Of a DNA stretch of 64,000 nt, positions 1 to 9,037 are shown in pieces (the first letter of the stretch is position 1; every line of letters begins with the position of its first letter). The DNA is from Fulvivirga sp. M361 (GTDB lineage: Bacteria; Bacteroidota; Bacteroidia; Cytophagales; Cyclobacteriaceae). A model generated the notes under the pieces. It did no database searches. It was not told the DNA's origin and saw only the letters and a program-made list of their open reading frames with translations. The stretch is taken from positions 1 to 64,000 of the forward strand of contig NZ_VKDC01000016.1 of assembly GCF_007097395.1 (NCBI RefSeq), in the 5' to 3' direction. The translations under genes were made by a program, and so were the position numbers.

Positions 1-65
1 CTCTTGCCCGATAGCAGCCACTCTTCGTAATGCTCTTGCATCTTTGAAGCGTCGTGTCTTTTCAT
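1..65 (-). CDS. N-terminus of a probable IS66-type accessory transposition protein (cut by window edge)
   Basis: Reading the minus strand from the ATG at 65-63 gives an open frame of 21 codons that runs off the left edge. It starts MKRHDASKMQ and continues with HYEEWLLSGK. A short basic start followed by an H-x-x-x-W-x-x-S-G pattern is how the small TnpA-like accessory proteins of IS66-family elements usually begin. With only 21 residues this is a resemblance, not an identification; another small DNA-binding protein is possible. No terminal inverted repeat could be confirmed between the start codon and the next feature. Confidence 0.35.
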   Translation of the reverse strand, partial: MKRHDASKMQEHYEEWLLSGK

Positions 66-87
66 CACGCAAGATTACAGGGTTTAG

Positions 88-198
88 GCCAACTTTGAAA
101 TATGCGGTTCTTCGGATGGATACGAAAAAAGGTATCAGGAAGCTAAGAAGGGTTGGGAGATGGTGAAACCGACGATGAAGAAAATAGTGGATGAATAA
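88..198 (+). pseudogene. C-terminal remnant of an unidentified gene
   Basis: An open stretch of 36 codons ends at a TAA at 196-198, with an in-frame TAG directly before it (85-87) and no start codon at its head. The peptide ends in GWEMVKPTMKKIVDE. Its basic amphipathic helix looks like the tail of a small alpha/beta or SRPBCC-type protein rather than random sequence. It abuts the probable insertion-element gene at 1-65, so it may be the 3' end of a gene broken by an insertion. This could also be chance; the parent family is not recognised. Confidence 0.2.
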
Positions 199-362
199 AA
201 AGCGAAGCACTTATTCATTACTTTACGTCAAGATCGGAGTGCAAAGCGTTTGGGGCATAGTGCGCGGAGCCATAGTGTCCGTCTCCAAATGAGGTGCTTA
301 GTACCTATTTATAAGACATATAAAATCACATTTTAGTTACGAGTGAGGCTTTATATTGACCC

Positions 363-1265
363 TTACCTGGCATTATTTGCATTCATCTCAAGGCCTGTTC
401 TTAAGTGCATCATTATGGCATTAGTGATAAGCTCTGGCCGGTTCCAGGGAACAAAGTGATTCATCCCCTCTTCTAACAAGATGTTAACCCAGGCCGCATT
501 AACCAGCCGTTCTTTGGCAAAATCGGCATTACCGGGAGGCACCAGTTTGTCGTTGGTTCCTTGAATGACTGTTACAGGAGCAGTAATATAAGTCCACCTG
601 GGAAGCATTTCGTTTAATTCATCTTCCAAGGGATAGATTTCTTCATTCGTTACACGAAAAGAAGTTGGTAATATCCAATTCAGAAAAGGCGTATGGAGTG
701 GCATGCGGAACCAGTCTTCGTCAGGTTCCAGCTTGGGGTCAATGGATGGAGCTACCATAATGAGCCCATCTACAAGGTGCGGGAAGTCCTGGGCTATCCT
801 GGCAATTACGGGGCCTCCCAGAGAGTGGCCTACCAATATATTGGGTGTGTCAGAGTATTTTTCCAGAATTGGCCTGACTAATTCAGCTTGCCGTTCTAGA
901 GAGGGTTCACTTCGTCCAAATCCAGAATGGCCATACCCCGGACGGTCTACGGACACTAATAGTGCTTCTTTGAGTAGTGTTGAGTCCGCAAGAAAATCAA
1001 TGAAGGCAGACCAGGAACCTGGCGCCCCATGGAAGAATACCACGGTAGGGTTTGCCGGATTTCCAGTATGAACACAATGAATGTTACGATCACCTGTCGA
1101 AAAGTCCTCTGCAACAGGTCGCATTGATTTACCTTCAAAGTACTTGTTCATTTCTTTAGTACTCATCCTGAAAGTCAGGCATCCTGACATAAACTGAAAA
1201 GATATGATCAGGAAAAAGGTAAGAAGAACAAGTCGGACTTTTTTATTCTTTAACAGTGATCTCAT
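363..1265 (-). CDS. alpha/beta-hydrolase lipoprotein
   Basis: 300-residue alpha/beta-hydrolase. Residues 10-29 form a hydrophobic signal ending in a lipobox (FMSGC, Cys29), so the enzyme is probably anchored by lipid in the cell envelope. HGAPGSW near residue 80 is the oxyanion-hole loop. GHSLGG contains the nucleophile Ser148, GTNDKLVP near residue 236 carries the acid, and the C-terminal NHFVPW supplies the His. The substrate cannot be read from sequence; esterase or epoxide-hydrolase-like chemistry is possible. It starts 6 bp after the ctpA stop on the same strand, so the two genes are probably co-transcribed. Confidence 0.85.
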   Translation of the reverse strand: MRSLLKNKKVRLVLLTFFLIISFQFMSGCLTFRMSTKEMNKYFEGKSMRPVAEDFSTGDRNIHCVHTGNPANPTVVFFHGAPGSWSAFIDFLADSTLLKEALLVSVDRPGYGHSGFGRSEPSLERQAELVRPILEKYSDTPNILVGHSLGGPVIARIAQDFPHLVDGLIMVAPSIDPKLEPDEDWFRMPLHTPFLNWILPTSFRVTNEEIYPLEDELNEMLPRWTYITAPVTVIQGTNDKLVPPGNADFAKERLVNAAWVNILLEEGMNHFVPWNRPELITNAIMMHLRTGLEMNANNAR

Positions 1266-1271
1266 AAAAGC

Positions 1272-2927
1272 CTAAGACCCTAAAAGCTTTTTGTAATCGG
1301 TCTTATTATTCAATATCTCGAGGGCCTTTTTAATATCGTTATCATCATCAAAAGATGCTTCAATGGAGCCTTTTTCAAGATAGTACCTGGCCGCTATTTC
1401 TTCTTCCAGCAGGTTAATGATCTGTGTCGAAAAATCTTCCAGGTCATTTTCCTTACTTTTAGCCAGAGTAGTTTCAAGCTCTTTGAGTTGTACCTTGATA
1501 TTGTCGTAGTATTTTTCACGCTTAGCATTCTCTCTAAGTCGTTTCAGATTTCTTTCTACGTTGGTAGTATATGCATAATCTTTTGTAGAAAGCCACTCTT
1601 TGAAGTCATTGTATTCTGCTGTGGATAATTCGTACCCTTTGTTGAACTTCTTATCTGGATATTTATAGTAGTATTCTGTGGCAAAATCGAAGATCAATCC
1701 TTTTGTGTAGAGTATATAGGCTACAGAGGCCATAGGTGTTTTCTCAACGGTCACGTCGGGGTCTACACCTCCACCATCAAATACAGACCGGTCATTGGTG
1801 GTTTTAAACTCACGTTTGAGACTGTCAGGTACTTTGCCTACACTGCCATCAGCATTTCTATGGCTGTAGTCAAGCGCTTGTATACACCTGCCGCTTGGGG
1901 TGTAATATTTGGCTGTGGTTACCTTTAATTGCGAGTTATAAGAGAGTGGTCGGGTGATTTGTACCAATCCCTTACCAAATGATTTTTGCCCTATGACAAC
2001 ACCACGATCATAATCCTGTATCGTTCCGGCTACGATCTCAGAAGCAGAGGCGCTACCACTATTGATCAGGACGGCAAGAGGTATTTCAGTGTCTACAGGT
2101 GCGTTCAGAGTTTTATAGGTGATATTATTGTCTGTTATCTTACCTTTTGTGGATACCACTTCTTTTCCTTTTGGCACAAATATGTTCACAATATTTACGG
2201 CTTCTATCAGTAACCCACCCGGATTACCACGTAAGTCGAGAACGATTTTCTGTGCACCTTGCTCTTTTAGATCCACTACTGCTTTTTTAACGTCTTTGCC
2301 TGCCTGCAAAGTGAATTCAGTCAGTTTTACATACCCTACATCTTCGGCCAGCATTCCGAAATAAGGTACATTGCTGATTTTTACTTTTCCTCTTTTAAAC
2401 TCAATAGTCCGGGGTGTTTCCTCTCCATAGCGTTGAACAGTGAGACTTACAGGTGTATCTGCTTGTCCTTTCATCAGTTCACTGGTCTCTTCACGGGATA
2501 GCGTGGTAACATCTACCTTATCAATTTTCAGAATTTCATCACCTATCTTCAGGCCATTTTTTTCAGCAGAGTAGCCTTCCAGAACCATCACCACCTTAAT
2601 CTTACCATCTATACGACTCGTAATGGCTCCAATGCCTCCGTATTGCCCGGTACTTTGAGTCCGGAAGTTTTCAATATCATCTTCGGGAATATAATTGGTG
2701 TATGGATCTAGTGATTGCAACATTGCGTCTATCCCTACCTTAATTACTTTATTCGGGTTCACTTCATCTACATACAATGTATTCACTTCTTTAAATAGTG
2801 TGGCGAAAATATCCAGGTTTTTAGAGATCTCGAAGTAACGTTTGCCAGGATTGGAAAACGAAACCAATGTAAAAAATATCACAAGGATAATTAACGCCGG
2901 AGCGACTGCTTTTTTGATCACCTTCAT
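1272..2927 (-). CDS. ctpA: S41-family C-terminal processing peptidase
   Basis: 551-residue tail-specific serine protease exported by an N-terminal hydrophobic segment (residues 8-25). A PDZ domain spans about residues 85-170 and includes GYSAEKNGLKIGDEIL. The catalytic domain follows: GSASASE with the probable nucleophile Ser294, and SFGKG with the general base Lys319. The C-terminal 150 residues are helical and charged, as in the Bacteroidota members. The family trims C-termini of envelope proteins and clears misfolded periplasmic proteins. It is the first gene of a two-gene unit with the downstream hydrolase lipoprotein. Confidence 0.92.
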   Translation of the reverse strand: MKVIKKAVAPALIILVIFFTLVSFSNPGKRYFEISKNLDIFATLFKEVNTLYVDEVNPNKVIKVGIDAMLQSLDPYTNYIPEDDIENFRTQSTGQYGGIGAITSRIDGKIKVVMVLEGYSAEKNGLKIGDEILKIDKVDVTTLSREETSELMKGQADTPVSLTVQRYGEETPRTIEFKRGKVKISNVPYFGMLAEDVGYVKLTEFTLQAGKDVKKAVVDLKEQGAQKIVLDLRGNPGGLLIEAVNIVNIFVPKGKEVVSTKGKITDNNITYKTLNAPVDTEIPLAVLINSGSASASEIVAGTIQDYDRGVVIGQKSFGKGLVQITRPLSYNSQLKVTTAKYYTPSGRCIQALDYSHRNADGSVGKVPDSLKREFKTTNDRSVFDGGGVDPDVTVEKTPMASVAYILYTKGLIFDFATEYYYKYPDKKFNKGYELSTAEYNDFKEWLSTKDYAYTTNVERNLKRLRENAKREKYYDNIKVQLKELETTLAKSKENDLEDFSTQIINLLEEEIAARYYLEKGSIEASFDDDNDIKKALEILNNKTDYKKLLGS

Positions 2928-3098
2928 AAATTTCTTTTATGTTCTATCCAGACCTTTCAGAGGATATTTTTTATAAACGTGCTGTGCTTATATTTAGTTG
3001 AAAAAAATCATGATCCAACCTCTGCTTTATTCTTCATTTCCGGATGATGGTTCAGAAATAACGAAAAATAACACTAATAAATTCGGATTTACAATACT

Positions 3099-4739
3099 TT
3101 AAGAATTGAATACCTCATGAAGGTAGGAGTTATCATTCCCTTTTGTGGCTACAGAATTTTTAAAACGTACCAGGTGGTTCAACTTATCTTCCTTAAAATC
3201 TCCGACAATGGTAAGTTTAATTCCTGTGCTTTCGGCATGTATTTTGAAATTGTCAAAGATCTCAACCACATCCGGGTGAATGTACTTTGAGGCGCTGGCA
3301 TCGATTACCACCTCACTGTTTGCTGGAATGACGTTCAACGCCTGCATAATAGCTGCTTTATTCAGGAAAGTAACATTTTCACTTAATTTGATCTCTAAAG
3401 GTTTACCGGGTTCGTGGTCCTCTCTGAAACTGAAAGGGGCGACAAAATTCTTATAAAGTATCAGGAAGATAGCTAATGCCATGCCTATACCTATACCAAT
3501 AAGTAAATCAGTAAATACAATACCCAAAATGGTGACTAAAAATGGATAGAACTGCGCTTTCCCTTTTTTAGATATTTCTATAAAAAGTGATGGTTTGGAT
3601 AGTTTGTAACCAACAATAAAAAGTATGGCAGCCAGGCTTGAAAGGGGTATCATATTCAATACATTCGGAATGAACATGGCACTTACCAATATGAGTATCC
3701 CATGAAAAAAGGCAGACATTTTGGTCTTTCCCCCGGATTGTATATTCGCCGAGCTTCTAACAATAACCTGAGTTATTGGTAATCCACCAATAAGTCCTGA
3801 AGTAATGTTTCCAACACCCTGGGCTAATAATTCCCGGTTAGTAGGAGTAACATTTTTTTCAGGATCCAGCTTATCAGTAGCTTCTACACATAAAAGGGTT
3901 TCAAGACTGGCAACTACAGCCAGGGTTACTGCAATAACAAAAATTTCCAGAGTGAACACCCGACTCCAGTCAGGTGCCGAAAATAAGTTTACGAACCCTC
4001 CGCTTTCCCAGGGTAATGGTATGCTTACCATTTCGTCGCTGTCCAGGTGGTACCCTTCTGAGCTGGAGAAGAAGTTACTGAGTAATATGCCCAATACTAC
4101 CACTACAAGGGGGCCTTGTATAATCTGGAATACTTTGAGCCTTTTGATGAAATTTTGTTCCCATAATACTAAAATAGTCATGGAAAGCACTGTTATGATC
4201 ACGGCAGCAGGATTGATATCTCTGAATGATACCAGGATTTCAGTAAACGTATTTTCGCCATCCTGTTGAAAAAAACCAAAAAAGCCATCCGGGATTACAT
4301 CATGTCCCAGCGCATGGGGGATTTGTTTCAGAATAATAAGAATACCAATTCCGGAAAGCATTCCTTTAATCACAGAATTTGGAAAATAATAGCCAATAAT
4401 GCCTGCTCTGACAAAAGCCAGGATCAACTGAATTATGCCAGCGATCACCAAGGCAGATAGAAATAGCGAAAATCCTCTTTGAATATCAAAAACTCCTTCA
4501 GGGTTAGTTCCTAGTTGTGCAATAGCATCCGCTACGATCACAGCAAGGCCGGCGGCCGGTCCGCTAACACCAATTTTCGATCCACTGATCAGTGATACAA
4601 CAATACCACCTACCATACCCGCAATGATTCCGGAAAACAGTGGAGCACCAGAGGCAAGCGCTATCCCAAGGCAAAGAGGTACCGCTACTAAAAAAACTAT
4701 CAGGCCAGCAGGTAAATCAGATTTTAATTTGGAAAACAT
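3099..4739 (-). CDS. SulP-family anion transporter with STAS domain
   Basis: 546 residues. The N-terminus, DLPAGLIVFLVAVPLCLGIA, is the SulP signature region. About 12-14 membrane segments follow to residue 430, then a cytoplasmic STAS domain (about 440-546) containing VVIDASASKYIHPDVVE. SulP proteins carry sulfate, bicarbonate or other anions, often with Na+ or H+. The ion is not decided by the sequence; many members of this phylum are annotated as bicarbonate carriers. The nearby Crp/Fnr, rhodanese and TSUP genes make sulfate or another sulfur oxyanion plausible, but no copy of the regulator dyad seen at 6064 was found in its upstream gap (4740-4846). Confidence 0.88.
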   Translation of the reverse strand: MFSKLKSDLPAGLIVFLVAVPLCLGIALASGAPLFSGIIAGMVGGIVVSLISGSKIGVSGPAAGLAVIVADAIAQLGTNPEGVFDIQRGFSLFLSALVIAGIIQLILAFVRAGIIGYYFPNSVIKGMLSGIGILIILKQIPHALGHDVIPDGFFGFFQQDGENTFTEILVSFRDINPAAVIITVLSMTILVLWEQNFIKRLKVFQIIQGPLVVVVLGILLSNFFSSSEGYHLDSDEMVSIPLPWESGGFVNLFSAPDWSRVFTLEIFVIAVTLAVVASLETLLCVEATDKLDPEKNVTPTNRELLAQGVGNITSGLIGGLPITQVIVRSSANIQSGGKTKMSAFFHGILILVSAMFIPNVLNMIPLSSLAAILFIVGYKLSKPSLFIEISKKGKAQFYPFLVTILGIVFTDLLIGIGIGMALAIFLILYKNFVAPFSFREDHEPGKPLEIKLSENVTFLNKAAIMQALNVIPANSEVVIDASASKYIHPDVVEIFDNFKIHAESTGIKLTIVGDFKEDKLNHLVRFKNSVATKGNDNSYLHEVFNS

Positions 4740-4846
4740 GTGATTAAGTTAGGGAATATTTAATTGACGAAAAAAGCGCCCTTCATCTAAACGCTATAAA
4801 TTGAACTTGGGTTGTGTCCGCATTTTTTTAAGAAAAAAGTGCTGGA

Positions 4847-5230
4847 CTAGCCGATGTCCGGAGGAGGTGAGGTGACATCAGAAGGGTATTCTTTAATAGA
4901 AAAATATAAGTAAGCAGATTTGTGTAATGCTGATTTACGTTCTATTCCATTGGTATGCCATGAAGTGGTATGCCAGGAAGAAAAACCACTTATCCAACTA
5001 TCATCAAAATCATTCACTTCCTTTTCAGATTCCGGGTGATCATTACCGGGTAATTTTTCTTCTATGTCATGGATAAATTCAATGACATTGGTAAAAGTAC
5101 GTATTTGAACACCCGCGCATTCGACAAGATATGGGATATTGAGGGTGGAAAAAATAAAGCATAGAGATAGCATAGATGCCATACTAAAGCGATGATATAC
5201 TTTTACAATCTGAAGGCTGAACGGATTCAT
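4847..5230 (-). CDS. small exported protein of unknown function
   Basis: 127 residues when started at the ATG at 5230 (MNPFSLQIVK); a longer frame from 5263 adds 11 residues with no better support. Residues 15-38 are hydrophobic and could be a signal peptide or anchor. The rest is acidic and His-containing: DIEEKLPGNDHPESEKEV, then a paired SWHTTSWHTNG and a C-terminal SPPPD tail. I do not recognise the family. It lies 107 bp upstream of the SulP gene on the same strand and is divergent from the Crp/Fnr gene. Confidence 0.6.
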   Translation of the reverse strand: MNPFSLQIVKVYHRFSMASMLSLCFIFSTLNIPYLVECAGVQIRTFTNVIEFIHDIEEKLPGNDHPESEKEVNDFDDSWISGFSSWHTTSWHTNGIERKSALHKSAYLYFSIKEYPSDVTSPPPDIG

Positions 5231-5378
5231 TATACAACAAAAATGCAAAAAAATATATGGCATCGTAAGCCAGTGTAAATAAAATCATAGTGGATCAAGC
5301 TATTAATTCAATGAAAAGAAGTGATAATTTCCTTTGGTTCGTTACATTGGAGGAGAACTATATCGAAGATATTATATT

Positions 5379-6017
5379 ATGACCTTAACTTCTGAATTAC
5401 TGAGGGATAATTTTCCCGAATTATCAGAACCCGGACTCATCAGAGACATTGAAGTCAATGGTAAAGTATTTTATTTGGAGGCAGGTGACCGACTGATGGA
5501 GTATGGTGATAACATCAGGTCGATGCCGTTATTGTTAGAGGGGTCAGTAAGTGTGCTGAGGCGGGACGACCAGGATAATGAAATATTCTTATACTATTTG
5601 CAGGCCGGTGAAACTTGTGCCATGTCACTTACTTGCTGTATGGCAGATAAGAAGAGTGAGATAAGGGCTATAGCAGAAGAGAATTCAGCTATGATCCTGT
5701 TACCTGTACACTTTATCGATGAGTGGATAGTAAAACACCCTTCATGGAAGGCCTTTGTAATGGATACCTACCGCAAGCGATTTGAAGAGTTACTTCATGT
5801 TGTAGATAGTGTGGCTTTTCAAAAAATGGATGAACGATTATGGCAATATCTGATAGATAAATCCACAGCTCGCAATTCGCACACCCTGGAGATTACCCAT
5901 CAAAAGATTGCGGATGAGCTTAATTCTACACGAGAAGTTATATCACGGTTACTAAAACAATTGGAGAAAGAGGAGAGGTTGATACTTGGTAGAAATAGGA
6001 TAAATTTATGCCTTTAA
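5379..6017 (+). CDS. Crp/Fnr-family regulator with Cys-rich sensor loop
   Basis: 212 residues from the ATG at 5379 (MTLTSELLRD); an in-frame start at 5334 would add 15 residues of unlikely composition. A cyclic-nucleotide-binding-type beta-roll covers about residues 20-120. A long dimer helix follows, and then a winged HTH (about 160-212) with HQKIADELNSTREVISRLLK as recognition region. The sensor has Cys80, Cys86 and Cys87 (ETCAMSLTCCM) where cAMP-binding members have the phosphate cassette, so cAMP is unlikely; redox or persulfide sensing is a reasonable inference. The next gene downstream is a sulfur-handling enzyme with a matching dyad in its promoter. Confidence 0.88.
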   Translation: MTLTSELLRDNFPELSEPGLIRDIEVNGKVFYLEAGDRLMEYGDNIRSMPLLLEGSVSVLRRDDQDNEIFLYYLQAGETCAMSLTCCMADKKSEIRAIAEENSAMILLPVHFIDEWIVKHPSWKAFVMDTYRKRFEELLHVVDSVAFQKMDERLWQYLIDKSTARNSHTLEITHQKIADELNSTREVISRLLKQLEKEERLILGRNRINLCL

Positions 6018-6063
6018 GATATTCAGGGTCAATATTCTGTACACTATGAGATTGAATTACTTC

Positions 6064-6079
6064 AGTGATATCAGTCACT
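6064..6079. promoter_or_regulatory. Crp/Fnr-type operator upstream of the MBL-rhodanese gene
   Basis: AGTGA-TATCAG-TCACT is a perfect 5-bp-arm dyad with 6-bp spacing. It has the GTGA-N6-TCAC geometry of Crp-family sites. Its centre (6071.5) is 29.5 bp before a TAATTTTG -7 box (6101-6108), and no TTTG-like -33 box is seen at the right distance, as expected for an activator bound near -41. Confidence 0.6.
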
Positions 6080-6100
6080 AAACCATTGATTTTGAGAGTG

Positions 6101-6108
6101 TAATTTTG
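6101..6108 (+). promoter_or_regulatory. -7 box of the MBL-rhodanese promoter
   Basis: TAATTTTG matches the Bacteroidota -7 consensus TAnnTTTG exactly. It lies 32 bp before the ATG at 6140, and the Crp-type dyad at 6064-6079 is placed as a class II activator site. A second, poorer candidate (CATATTTG, 6113-6120) lies just downstream. Confidence 0.5.
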
Positions 6109-6139
6109 TAAGCATATTTGTGGAATAAAAATTTACGTG

Positions 6140-7546
6140 ATGAAAGTAGAACAGATTTATACAGGGTGCCTTGCTCAGGGGGCATACTACATAGAGTCAG
6201 GTGGGCAGGCAGCTATCATAGACCCACTGCGAGAAACTATTCCATACCTTAAGAAGGCCGAAAAGAATGAGGCGACTATAAAATATATCTTCGAAACCCA
6301 CTTTCATGCAGATTTTGTATCTGGTCATGTAGATCTGGCCAGGCAAACCGGGGCAACTATTGTATTTGGGCCCGGTGCGGAGACAGAATATAAAATTCAC
6401 CAGGCAAAAGACAGTGAAATATTTGAGTTGGGCAAGGTTAAAATAAAAGTGTTACACACACCTGGACATACTCCTGAGAGCGTTACTTATCTTTTACTAG
6501 ATGAAAGTGGAAAAGAGCATGCCATATTCAGTGGAGATACGCTGTTCATTGGTGATGTAGGCCGACCTGATCTGGCGATAAAGTCAGGTCTGACCAAGGA
6601 AGATCTGGCAGGAATGCTTTTTGAAAGCCTTAGAAATAAGATATTACCACTGCCTGATGATGTGATCGTTTACCCTGCCCATGGTGCCGGTTCGGCCTGC
6701 GGTAAAAATATGAGTAAAGAAACTTCTGATTCATTAGGTCACCAAAAAAAGACAAATTATGCATTGCGCGCTGATATGACCCGGGAAGAGTTTATTAAGG
6801 AAGTTACTATAGGGATTTTACCACCACCGCAGTATTTTGCAAAAAATGCACTACTTAATAAAACAGGTGCTGATGAATTCGAGGAGATATTGCAGAAAGG
6901 AAGTGTGGCATTAGATGCAAATACCTTTGAGGCACTGGCGAATCATGAAGGTGCCATGGTATTGGATACCCGTAGTCCTAAAGCGTTTTCTGAGGGGCAT
7001 ATTCCTAACTCTGTCTTTGTGGGGTTGGATGGCAGCTTCGCACCCTGGATAGGAGCGCTGATCACAGATCTACAGCAGCCGATTATTTTTCTTTGTCAGG
7101 AAGGCCGTGAGGAGGAAGTGGTTACCAGACTATCCAGGGTGGGTTATGACAATACGCTGGGTTATTTGAAAGGAGGTATCCAGGTTTGGAAAGAGGCGGG
7201 AAAAGAACTTGAAACGATTACCTCCATTGATGCGAGTGAATTTGCCAAACGCTATACGAAAGACCTTGCCATTGCAGATGTCAGAAAACCGTCAGAATAT
7301 GAAGCAGAGCATGTAGATGGCGCTGAGAACGTGCCCTTGGACTTTATTAATGACAATATGGAACAACTGGATAGAGAGAAAGAATACTATATTCATTGTG
7401 CTGGCGGCTATCGCTCTATGATATTTGCTTCTATCCTGAAAGCGCGTGGTTTTAACAAGTTGATAGATGTGGCGGGTGGTTTTAAAGCCATTTCAGAAAC
7501 TTCCGTTCCTAAGTCGGATTATGTTTGTCCAAGTTCGCTAGAGTGA
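6140..7546 (+). CDS. metallo-beta-lactamase/double-rhodanese protein (persulfide-handling)
   Basis: 468 residues from the ATG at 6140; a GTG at 6137 adds one codon. The N-terminal 250 residues are a metallo-beta-lactamase fold of the ETHE1/CstB class with HFHADFVSGH as first metal motif, HTPGHTPES, FSGDTLFIGDVGRPDL and YPAHGAGS. Two rhodanese domains follow (about 260-360 and 365-460). Both keep an active-site Cys (FLCQEGRE and IHCAGGYRS). Relatives oxidise glutathione or CoA persulfide to sulfite, or pass sulfane sulfur. The upstream Crp/Fnr gene and dyad suggest induction by sulfide or polysulfide. The exact reaction is inferred. Confidence 0.88.
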   Translation: MKVEQIYTGCLAQGAYYIESGGQAAIIDPLRETIPYLKKAEKNEATIKYIFETHFHADFVSGHVDLARQTGATIVFGPGAETEYKIHQAKDSEIFELGKVKIKVLHTPGHTPESVTYLLLDESGKEHAIFSGDTLFIGDVGRPDLAIKSGLTKEDLAGMLFESLRNKILPLPDDVIVYPAHGAGSACGKNMSKETSDSLGHQKKTNYALRADMTREEFIKEVTIGILPPPQYFAKNALLNKTGADEFEEILQKGSVALDANTFEALANHEGAMVLDTRSPKAFSEGHIPNSVFVGLDGSFAPWIGALITDLQQPIIFLCQEGREEEVVTRLSRVGYDNTLGYLKGGIQVWKEAGKELETITSIDASEFAKRYTKDLAIADVRKPSEYEAEHVDGAENVPLDFINDNMEQLDREKEYYIHCAGGYRSMIFASILKARGFNKLIDVAGGFKAISETSVPKSDYVCPSSLE

Positions 7547-7667
7547 ATTTAGCTCAAGCGAGTCTGACGACTTACTGTTCTATCACAAGGTAGCAGGTTC
7601 ATCGCATTTAATACATTACTTTATGTCCGGGCCGGTTTCTGATCAGGCCTGCAGGAGAGTGGTTGGG

Positions 7668-8669
7668 CTAGTATTGATGTTCATATCGCATGAACTCTGC
7701 CCGTTCATGCCCCTTCACGACAAATGTCACCTTTGGTTTATTCTCAGACCAATTCACTTCAATAATGCCGAAATTCTTTTGAATGATAAGATCGCCTACC
7801 CTTGAAGGATTACGTTCTTCCCAGGGTTCACTCCATGTGTGTGTTAACCCACTGGCAGTGAAGTCGAAGAGCGGATAGTCAAGTTTATCTGAAGTGAATT
7901 TGGAGAGTTCCGCAATGTGCCTGTCACCGGTAAGAAACAGAGTCGGGGCCGGCTGAATATCTTCAATGAGGTCCAGCAGTCGTTTTCTGGCTTTGGGGAA
8001 GTTATCCCATTTTTCGTAATGATGTTCCGCAGAAAGCACTTGAATACCGGATACCACCATATTGATTGCAGCAGAGCTTGACCTTAATTCTTTTTCCAAC
8101 CAGAGCCACTGTTCTTCTCCTAATATGTCACCATTGAGGTTTGCTTTGTATCGGGGGCCATTTTTAATACCGTGTTCTAACGTATCGCGAAAATACCTGC
8201 AGTCCAGCAGTATCACTTTTATTCTCCGGTCGCTTTCTCCAAGTGTATAGGTGCTGTAAGCTCCCTCATGATCAAAAACAGGGTCACTTTTTGGCACATC
8301 AAGAAAATCCAACAGTACTTCTTTGCTCTGTTTTTTCATGGTATAGTACTTACCACCATCATTCACCCCGTAGTCATGATCATCCCAAATACCGATGACA
8401 GGCATCTGTTTCAATAATTTCTGGTAACCGTCACGTGATTTTTGCAAGTCATATTTAGTTTTTAATGTTTTCATATCATGCGTATCGCCATAGACGATGT
8501 CACCTGTCCATATAAAAAGGTCGGGGTTTTCCGCGATAATTTCCGACCACATTTGGTCCGTCTTATCTTCACGACTGCACGAGCCGAAGGCTATTGTAGT
8601 ACTTTCGGTTTGACCAATGACCTGATGAAATAACCCAAGGCAAATGATGTGTAAAATGAATGTTTTCAT
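7668..8669 (-). CDS. PhoD-like exported metallophosphatase
   Basis: 333 residues with an N-terminal signal (cleavage near residue 19 after VIG). Metal-binding motifs of the PhoD/calcineurin group are present: FGSC near residue 28, WTGDIVYGD, WDDHDYGVNDGG and LTGDRHIAE. Members act as phosphodiesterases or alkaline phosphatases outside the cytoplasm. It is convergent with the MBL-rhodanese gene (121 bp apart) and breaks up the sulfur block on the other strand. No phosphate-related neighbours are seen, so its regulation is not clear. Confidence 0.87.
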   Translation of the reverse strand: MKTFILHIICLGLFHQVIGQTESTTIAFGSCSREDKTDQMWSEIIAENPDLFIWTGDIVYGDTHDMKTLKTKYDLQKSRDGYQKLLKQMPVIGIWDDHDYGVNDGGKYYTMKKQSKEVLLDFLDVPKSDPVFDHEGAYSTYTLGESDRRIKVILLDCRYFRDTLEHGIKNGPRYKANLNGDILGEEQWLWLEKELRSSSAAINMVVSGIQVLSAEHHYEKWDNFPKARKRLLDLIEDIQPAPTLFLTGDRHIAELSKFTSDKLDYPLFDFTASGLTHTWSEPWEERNPSRVGDLIIQKNFGIIEVNWSENKPKVTFVVKGHERAEFMRYEHQY

Positions 8670-9037
8670 GGTATGAAATAACTCGATATATTGTTATAAT
8701 CTCCAAAATACATCATTAACTTATTATTAAAATATGTTATCCGACATTTTCGGTACTAGAATTCATGTAGTGCTGGCCATTGGTGTAGTGATTAGGGTCA
8801 TTCTTTCATCCTGTTTTCCTAAGATGTTATTTTGTCCGCAGGAGCATTCTAATAGCGATATCTAACCAGGTGCTCAAAATATTCAAGCTTGAAATTTTAG
8901 CTAATCCTCTGATTATTTGACTTGTAGTCTTGTGGACAAGCTTTTAGACAGACTTGCTGATTTAAAATATTTTGTAACACATGTTACTATGTTCTGAAGT
9001 TGAATCTGCTATTTTCACGTTTCAAAACTGGTAATGG
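8670..9037. other. divergent intergenic region with regulator dyad
   Basis: This 368-bp gap separates the divergent PhoD-like and TSUP genes. Both strands are rich in stops and no convincing small gene is seen. The one clear structure is the GTAACA-CA-TGTTAC dyad near its right end (8974-8987), described separately. Confidence 0.6.
8973..8988. promoter_or_regulatory. Crp/Fnr-type operator upstream of the TSUP permease gene
   Basis: TGTAA-CACATG-TTACT contains a 6-bp-arm palindrome (GTAACA-CA-TGTTAC, 8974-8987). In the same register as the sites at 6064 and 9864 it reads GTAA-N6-TTAC. The centre (8980.5) is 29.5 bp before TATTTTCA (9010-9017), a weak TAnnTTTG-like -7 box that shares TAnnTT, followed by the ATG at 9038. 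Confidence 0.5.

Noticed and set aside
3805-4269. Plus-strand open frame of 154 codons
   Set aside because: It is antisense to the SulP transporter core and has no family features.
4740-4846. Search for the same operator before the SulP gene
   Set aside because: No dyad was found; the SulP gene is not placed in the regulon.
5264-5378. Search for a GTGA-N6-TCAC operator before the Crp/Fnr gene itself
   Set aside because: None was seen, so autoregulation through this motif is not supported.
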